From contig JAFAFD010000170.1 in assembly GCA_023423675.1 (NCBI GenBank), forward strand, positions 1 through 9,260: a DNA stretch of 9,260 nt, given 5' to 3'. Positions 5,686 to 9,260 of the stretch are shown in pieces. The translations under genes and the position numbers were made by a program. This DNA is from Pseudomonadota bacterium (GTDB lineage: Bacteria; Pseudomonadota; Gammaproteobacteria; Xanthomonadales; Xanthomonadaceae). A model generated the notes under the pieces. The model was not told the DNA's origin and did not search any database. It worked only from the letters and a program-made list of their open reading frames with translations. Numbering within the stretch: position 1 is the first letter of the stretch; every line of letters starts with the position of its first letter.

Positions 5686-6834
5686 ATGACCCGCGCTTCC
5701 GACCGTGCCCTGAGCCCCGCCGAGATGAACGCCTTCGGTGCCGAGCTCGACGCGATCCGTGACCGTATCCTGGGCAGCCTCGGCGCCTCCGACACCCGCT
5801 ACATCCGCCGCGTGGCCGCCGCCGTGCGCTGGTCGAGCGTGCTGGGCCGTGGCCTGCTGTTCCTCGGCGCGTTCTCGCCGCTGTTCTGGGCGCCGCTGCT
5901 GTGGCCGGCCTGCATCGCCGGCACCCTGCTGTTGGCGCTGGCCAAGATCCTGGAAAACATGGAGTTGGGCCATAACGTGATGCACGGCCAGTACGACTGG
6001 ACCGGCGACCCCAAGCTCAACGGCAACACCTACGAGTGGGACATCGTTGCCACCGGCGACAACTGGCGCAAGACCCACAATTTCCGCCACCATACCTACA
6101 CCAACGTGCGTGGCATGGACGATGACATCGGCTACGGCCTGCTGCGCATCTTCCCGGAACAGCGCTGGTCGCCGTTCTACCTGCTGCAGCCGATCATCGC
6201 GCCGATCTTCGCGCTGCTGTTCCAGTGGGGCGTAGCCGCGCAGGACCTGCGCCTGGGCCGCTGGTTCAAGGGGCGCATCAGCAGCCGTGCGATGTGGCTG
6301 CAGACCCGTCCGGTGGCGCGCAAGATGGTCCGCCAGGTGCTGAAGGATTACGTGTTCTTCCCGCTGCTGGCCGGCCCGTTCTTCCTGCCGGTGATGCTGG
6401 GCAACCTGGTTGCCAACGGCATGCGCAACGTCTGGACCTACGTGATCATCTTCTGCGGCCACTTCACCGCCGAGTCGGAAACCTTCCCGAAGGAATGCCT
6501 GCGCAATGAATCGCGCGGCCACTGGTACCTGCGCCAGCTGCGCGGTTCTTCGAACATCAGCGGCGGCTTCATCATCAACGTGCTGTCGGGCAACCTCAGC
6601 CACCAGATCGAGCACCACTTCTACCCGGACCTGCCGGCCAACCGCTATGCGGCCATCGCCAAGGAAGTGAAGGAAATCTGCCGCCGCTACGGCCAGCACT
6701 ACAACAACGGCTCGCTGCCGCGCCAGTTCGCGCAGGTGGTCTGGCGCATCCTGCGCCATGCCTTCCCGAGCAAGCCGCGCCGCCTGCCGATGCCGGACAT
6801 CATGCCGGCACCGGCGCCCGCCAACGCGGGCTGA
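5686..6834 (+). CDS. desB: Membrane-bound diiron acyl (fatty acid) desaturase, DesB-like
   Basis: A 382-residue integral-membrane desaturase that puts cis double bonds into acyl chains using O2 and electrons from the preceding reductase. The three histidine boxes of the family are intact: HNVMH (96-100), HNFRHH (131-136) and HQIEHH (306-311), the last in the typical SHQIEHHFYPDLPANRY context. A hydrophobic hairpin spans about 56-89. Others lie near 164-185 and 223-244, placing the His boxes on the cytoplasmic face. A good GAGGA lies nine bases before ATG 5686. It is the second gene of a two-gene operon and probably tunes membrane fluidity aerobically. Acyl-CoA rather than phospholipid is the likely substrate by analogy with DesB, but the sequence alone does not settle this or the double-bond position. 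Confidence 0.93.
   Translation: MTRASDRALSPAEMNAFGAELDAIRDRILGSLGASDTRYIRRVAAAVRWSSVLGRGLLFLGAFSPLFWAPLLWPACIAGTLLLALAKILENMELGHNVMHGQYDWTGDPKLNGNTYEWDIVATGDNWRKTHNFRHHTYTNVRGMDDDIGYGLLRIFPEQRWSPFYLLQPIIAPIFALLFQWGVAAQDLRLGRWFKGRISSRAMWLQTRPVARKMVRQVLKDYVFFPLLAGPFFLPVMLGNLVANGMRNVWTYVIIFCGHFTAESETFPKECLRNESRGHWYLRQLRGSSNISGGFIINVLSGNLSHQIEHHFYPDLPANRYAAIAKEVKEICRRYGQHYNNGSLPRQFAQVVWRILRHAFPSKPRRLPMPDIMPAPAPANAG
6816..6831 (+). terminator. Weak hairpin at the end of desB
   Basis: GCCCGC-CAAC-GCGGGC is a perfect 6-bp stem overlapping the last desB codons, ending one base before the TGA is complete. No T-run follows. Only five bases separate the convergent desB and TPR-protein genes, so any transcription stop signal must overlap coding sequence. 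This is the only clear candidate seen. Confidence 0.3.
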
Positions 6835-6839
6835 GGGCT

Positions 6840-7193
6840 TCAGCTGGCTTTGGCCAGCACCGCCGGCGGATCGCCGTCCTGCGGGGCGCGGTCCAGCCGG
6901 CGCAGGAACACCTGCATCTCCTTGCGCGCCTGTTGGTCGCCCTTGCTGCCAGCCACGCTGAGCCCACGCTGCCATGCCGCGCGCGCCGCCTGCGGCTGGC
7001 CACCGGGCAGCCACGCCTTGCCGAGCAGCTTCCACGCCGCCGAATACTCCGGATCCAGCGCCACGCAGCGTGCCAGGTGGGTGGCGGCGTGCACGGGCTG
7101 GCCGGCGTCCAGCCAGCTCTTGCCCAGGCCGAAGCGCAGCAGCGCGCTGTCCTTGCCGCTGGCGAGCATGGCCTCCAGTGCTTCGATGTTCAT
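6840..7193 (-). CDS. Small tetratricopeptide-repeat (TPR) protein
   Basis: A 117-residue soluble protein built of about two TPR units, roughly residues 17-48 (LRFGLGKSW, AATHLARCVALDP) and 51-82 (AAWKLLGKAW, AARAAWQRGLSVA), followed by a helix near 86-101. No signal peptide and no catalytic motif are present, so a scaffold or adaptor role is likely. Its ATG shares ATGA with the stop of the flavin reductase gene (4-base overlap), so it is translationally coupled and is the third gene of the sodA operon. It converges with desB. The specific partner is unknown; the operon suggests oxidative-stress or flavin metabolism, but that is inference only. Confidence 0.85.
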   Translation of the reverse strand: MNIEALEAMLASGKDSALLRFGLGKSWLDAGQPVHAATHLARCVALDPEYSAAWKLLGKAWLPGGQPQAARAAWQRGLSVAGSKGDQQARKEMQVFLRRLDRAPQDGDPPAVLAKAS

Positions 7194-7768
7194 GGCTGTA
7201 CCTCATGCAGCAGTTCAAGCGGCCCGGGCAGGAAGCGGCCGCGATGGAACATCAAGGGCGCGCCACCGGTTTCCTCCGCCTCGATGATGCGGCCGGCCAG
7301 CAGCAGGTGGTCGCCCACCGGCCACTGCGCGTGGCGGCTGCAGGTGAGGTGTGTGACCGCACCGGCGATACGCGGCGGTGTGTCTTCTTCGCCTTCCAGC
7401 AACGGCACGCCGTTGAATCGATCACGCACACTCGGATCGGCGAAGCGTCTGGCCAGGGCTTCCTGCCCGGCACCCAGCACGCTGAGCGTGAAGCGGGTTG
7501 CATGCTGGAACACCCTCAGGGTCTTCGCGTGCAGGGCCAGGTTCCAGAGCACCAGCGGTGGCTGCAGCGAGACCGGCACGAACGAGTTGATGGTCAACCC
7601 GTGCGGGTGTCCCTGCGCGTCGCGTGCGGTGACGATGGCCACGCCGGTCGGGTAGTGGCCGAGCAGCCGGCGCAGGGCGCGCGGCGGCAGGTCCACCGAG
7701 GGCGCTGGCGCCGGGCCGGGGAAGACCCCCGCCCACGGCCCGGCATAGGCACTGCCGCCGGCGTCCAT
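7190..7768 (-). CDS. Flavin reductase-like (HpaC/RutF family) FMN-binding protein
   Basis: A 192-residue protein with the split-barrel flavin reductase signatures. HYPTGVAIVTA (38-48) is followed by GLTINSFVPVSLQPPLVLW (57-75), and then by VGDHLLLAGRI (151-161) near the C-terminal side. Such proteins bind FMN or FAD and use NAD(P)H to make free reduced flavin for partner monooxygenases or for reduction of quinones and metals. ATG 7768 is chosen because the sodA stop and this start share one base (TGATG), which implies coupled translation. Extending upstream would run antiparallel to nothing and simply overlap sodA out of frame. The first 25 residues are Pro/Ala/Gly-rich and outside the domain. 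No monooxygenase is encoded nearby, so the partner is unknown; its place behind sodA suggests a redox-stress role. Confidence 0.9.
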   Translation of the reverse strand: MDAGGSAYAGPWAGVFPGPAPAPSVDLPPRALRRLLGHYPTGVAIVTARDAQGHPHGLTINSFVPVSLQPPLVLWNLALHAKTLRVFQHATRFTLSVLGAGQEALARRFADPSVRDRFNGVPLLEGEEDTPPRIAGAVTHLTCSRHAQWPVGDHLLLAGRIIEAEETGGAPLMFHRGRFLPGPLELLHEVQP

Positions 7769-8394
7769 CAGGCGCGCGCCTGGCGGTAGCGACGGCCGAC
7801 CTCGGCCCAGTCGATGATGTTGAAGAACGCGCCGATGTAGTCGGGGCGACGGTTCTGGTAGTGCAGGTAGTAAGCGTGTTCCCAGACATCCAGGGCGAGG
7901 ATCGGCGTATTGCCGGACAGGCCGGCCGCCGCGCCCATCAGCGGGCTGTCCTGGTTGGCGCTGCTTTCGATCTGCAGGCGTCCGTCGCGATCGCTGGTCA
8001 GCCACGCCCAGCCACTGCCGAAGCGGGTCTGCGCGGCCTTGCTGAAGGCGTCCTTGAAGGCCGCGAAACCGCCGAGATCGCGGTCGATGGCAGCGGCGAG
8101 TTCGGCATCCGGCGTGCCGCCGCTGGCGCTGAGCACCGTCCAGAACAGGCTGTGGTTGGCGTGGCCGCCGCCGTTGTTGCGCACCGCGCCGCGCACGGAC
8201 TCGGGCAGCGCGTCGAGGTCGGCGATCAGGGTTTCGACCGGGGTGTCGGCGATGCCGGCCTGTTCCAGTGCGGCGTTGAGGTTGTTGATGTAGGTCTGGT
8301 GATGCTTGCCGTGGTGGATCTCCATGGTGCGCGCATCGAAGTGCGGTTCCAGGGCGTCGTAGGCGTAGGGGAGGGCGGGAAGCGAGTAGGGCAT
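7768..8394 (-). CDS. sodA: Superoxide dismutase, Mn type
   Basis: A 208-residue cytoplasmic Fe/Mn-family superoxide dismutase that converts superoxide to H2O2 and O2. Metal ligands are H27 (in [12 protein letters not shown]), H81 (in [11 protein letters not shown]), D169 and H173 (in [19 protein letters not shown]). Gly in [10 protein letters not shown] and Q148 in [10 protein letters not shown] follow the Mn-type rather than the Fe-type pattern. ATG 8394 is chosen because GGAGA (8403-8407) lies eight bases upstream and the mature N-terminus [17 protein letters not shown] is typical; an in-frame start at 8457 would place the promoter inside the gene. It leads an operon with a flavin reductase and a TPR protein. 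A SoxR-like promoter and a nested inverted repeat covering the ribosome-binding site lie just upstream. Confidence 0.97.
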   Translation of the reverse strand: MPYSLPALPYAYDALEPHFDARTMEIHHGKHHQTYINNLNAALEQAGIADTPVETLIADLDALPESVRGAVRNNGGGHANHSLFWTVLSASGGTPDAELAAAIDRDLGGFAAFKDAFSKAAQTRFGSGWAWLTSDRDGRLQIESSANQDSPLMGAAAGLSGNTPILALDVWEHAYYLHYQNRRPDYIGAFFNIIDWAEVGRRYRQARA

Positions 8395-8397
8395 TGC

Positions 8398-8445
8398 AAC
8401 AGTCTCCGTGGGGAAGGCCAGCGGGTTGGCCTCGGGGAGACTGTT
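8398..8445 (-). promoter_or_regulatory. Nested inverted repeat covering the sodA ribosome-binding site
   Basis: Perfect 10-base outer arms (8398-8407 and 8436-8445; minus strand AACAGTCTCC then GGAGACTGTT) enclose inner 6-base arms AGGCCA/TGGCCT (8415-8420 and 8427-8432). The inner-side outer arm contains the sodA GGAGA. The far arm runs into the -10 hexamer, so an mRNA starting at the predicted site would keep almost none of it. Confidence 0.6.
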
Positions 8446-8473
8446 ATCGCACCTCAACTTTGGTTGAGGTCAA
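8443..8473 (-). promoter_or_regulatory. SoxR-like (MerR-family) promoter and operator of the sodA operon
   Basis: Minus strand: -35 TTGACC (8468-8473), a 19-base spacer (8449-8467) and -10 GATAAC (8443-8448). The over-long 19-base spacer is the hallmark of MerR-family activated promoters. The 20-base palindrome ACCTCAACTTTGGTTGAGGT (8451-8470) has perfect 8-base arms. It matches the E. coli soxS SoxR box in all outer positions (ACCTCAA and TTGAGGT) and differs only near the centre, with the same placement relative to -35 and -10. No soxR gene lies in the window. Confidence 0.75.
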
Positions 8474-8520
8474 GGGGGGTATTTAAAGCGTGCGCTGTTG
8501 GCGCTTTGATTCTTCTCGTG

Positions 8521-8623
8521 GTGCAGGGGCGGATGGGTCAGCGCAGGACAGCGCACACGAGCAAGGCGCCATCGAGCACCATGGAGGGGCTTTTGCGTGT
8601 CCTGACCAGCGGCCCCCGCCCCC
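8521..8623. other. Non-coding stretch with long imperfect inverted repeat
   Basis: Within the gene-free stretch 8474-8687, GGTCAG (8536-8541) plus GGACA (8546-8550) pair with TGTCCTGACC (8598-8607) around a 4-base bulge. GGGGCGG (8526-8532) can pair with the C-rich block at about 8616-8622. The apical part holds GGCGCC (8565-8570) and other small self-complementary pieces. It could be a structured RNA, a repeat element or a recombination relic. No convincing gene was found here. Confidence 0.4.
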
Positions 8624-8640
8624 ACCCTCACGTATCAACA

Positions 8641-8677
8641 AAAGCGCCGCGGCATCGCACCAACCCGCCAGCGCTTT
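8641..8677 (-). terminator. Probable terminator of the helical-repeat protein gene
   Basis: On the minus strand AAAGCGC (8677-8671) pairs with GCGCTTT (8647-8641) across a 23-base loop, and the stem runs into TTTTGTT. It begins 10 bases after the stop at 8688. The large loop makes it weaker than a textbook terminator, but position and the T-rich end fit. Confidence 0.5.
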
Positions 8678-8687
8678 CAAACAAAAC

Positions 8688-9260
8688 TCAGCTCAACCAA
8701 CCGCGGCACGCGCTGTCGATCTGCTCGCCACACGCCTGCTGCATCCGCTGCTGCAACCTCGCCAGCGTCTCCGCCCCCTTGTGCTTGCCACCCCAGGCCT
8801 TCAACTGCACCGCCAGCCGCTCGAAACGCTGCTTCGTGCGCTGGTGGTAGCCCGACGGCTGCGCCTGCAGTTCGGCAATCAAGGCATCGGTGGCCTGTTC
8901 GATGCGCGGGGCATCGTCCGGGGCCAGTCGCAGCAGGCCCTCGACATACAGCACGCCCCACTGCACGCGCGTGGCCGGGCCCTGCGCGCCGTCGTAGGCG
9001 CGCTTCAGCCACTCCAGCGCACCGGCAGTGTCGCCACGCTTCTCGGCCAGTTCGGCCAGCTCGGGCATGTAGTAGTACGGCTGCTCGCTGCGCTTCAGCT
9101 CGGCCAGCAGCAGAGCCTCGGCACCGGCGTCATCACCCACTTCGCGGAGGGCGTAGACCGCGCTGCTGATGGTGGCCTGGCGCGCGTGCGCATCCGTGGC
9201 CGCGGCGTCGGCGGCGGTCACCCGCTGATTCACCCGCTGCACCAGCGCCGCAGGCAGTGC
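8688..9260 (-). CDS. Helical-repeat (TPR-like) protein, C-terminal part; 5' end outside window
   Basis: The reading frame is open to the window edge, so the GTG at 9242 is probably internal and the gene is partial (190 residues seen). The visible part is alpha-helical with TPR-like features: YYYMPELAELAEKRGDTAGA, LEWLKRAYDGA, and further helices up to a C-terminal region with two cysteines (ACGEQIDSACRGWLS). Tyr-rich helix starts and the GDTAGALEWLKRAY unit suit a tetratricopeptide-type repeat. Similar C-terminal regions may occur behind thioredoxin-like domains in Xanthomonadaceae proteins, but the N-terminal part is needed to decide. The two C-terminal cysteines could form a disulfide if the protein is periplasmic. 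Function not assigned. Confidence 0.8.
   Translation of the reverse strand, partial: ALPAALVQRVNQRVTAADAAATDAHARQATISSAVYALREVGDDAGAEALLLAELKRSEQPYYYMPELAELAEKRGDTAGALEWLKRAYDGAQGPATRVQWGVLYVEGLLRLAPDDAPRIEQATDALIAELQAQPSGYHQRTKQRFERLAVQLKAWGGKHKGAETLARLQQRMQQACGEQIDSACRGWLS

Noticed and set aside
4537..7218. An 893-codon open frame on the minus strand across desC and desB
   Set aside because: It is antisense to two genes with clear motifs, has the low-complexity Arg/Ala/Gly/Gln composition typical of GC-rich shadow frames, and shows no recognisable domain.
8395..8457. A longer sodA product with 21 extra N-terminal residues, as a possible export signal
   Set aside because: The extension has no hydrophobic core, would start inside the SoxR-like operator, and a good GGAGA precedes ATG 8394.
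8483..8680. A small 65-codon minus-strand gene in the gap before the sodA promoter
   Set aside because: Its start lies in the probable terminator stem, it has no ribosome-binding site, and its composition is biased (a poly-Gly stretch from a G/C-rich tract).
7861..8850. A 329-codon open frame on the plus strand across sodA and the following non-coding region
   Set aside because: It is antisense to sodA, crosses the promoter and terminator signals, and has no family resemblance.

Overview
This 9.26 kb window is GC-rich chromosomal DNA from a gammaproteobacterium of the Xanthomonadaceae. It is most likely Stenotrophomonas (S. maltophilia group). The strongest pointer is a set of short palindromes headed by GTAG with arms such as ATCCACGC/GCGTGGAT or AGCCGAGC/GCTCGGCT. 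These match the SMAG/REP-type repeats known from that genus. Gene density is high, intergenic gaps are short, and there are no tRNA or rRNA genes, insertion sequences or CRISPR arrays.

Layout, left to right. (1) 1-1628, + strand: the 3' part of nrdB (ribonucleotide reductase small subunit), overlapped by a flavodoxin-fold gene, which is overlapped by a small thioredoxin-fold gene with a CPGC active site. It looks like an RNR operon carrying its own redox helpers. (2) 1625-1810: interleaved palindromic repeats between convergent genes. (3) 1822-3740: divergent mntH (Mn(II) importer, -) and mntR (Mn-responsive repressor, +), with a near-perfect MntR operator over the mntH -10 element. (4) 3757-3854: three SMAG repeats between convergent genes. 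(5) 3851-6834: a FabR/DesT-type TetR repressor (-) divergent from a DesC-like ferredoxin reductase and a DesB-like acyl desaturase (+). This has the architecture of the Pseudomonas desT-desCB unsaturated-fatty-acid system. (6) 6840-8394, - strand: a translationally coupled operon of Mn-type superoxide dismutase, an HpaC/RutF-like flavin reductase and a small TPR protein. It is preceded by a SoxR-like (MerR-family) promoter with a 19-bp spacer. (7) 8459-8687: non-coding, with a probable terminator and a long imperfect inverted repeat. (8) 8688-9260, - strand: the 3' part of a helical-repeat protein gene that runs off the window.

Several modules share metal and redox themes: Mn uptake and sensing, Mn-SOD under a SoxR-like promoter, a diiron or dimanganese RNR with flavodoxin and thioredoxin partners, and a diiron desaturase with its reductase. 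No wholly unknown system is evident. The less ordinary points are the RNR-flavodoxin-thioredoxin module, GTAG repeats that supply the stop codons of two genes, two promoters that predict leaderless mRNAs (mntH and desC), a C8 tract at the start of mntR, and a nested inverted repeat that covers the sodA ribosome-binding site.
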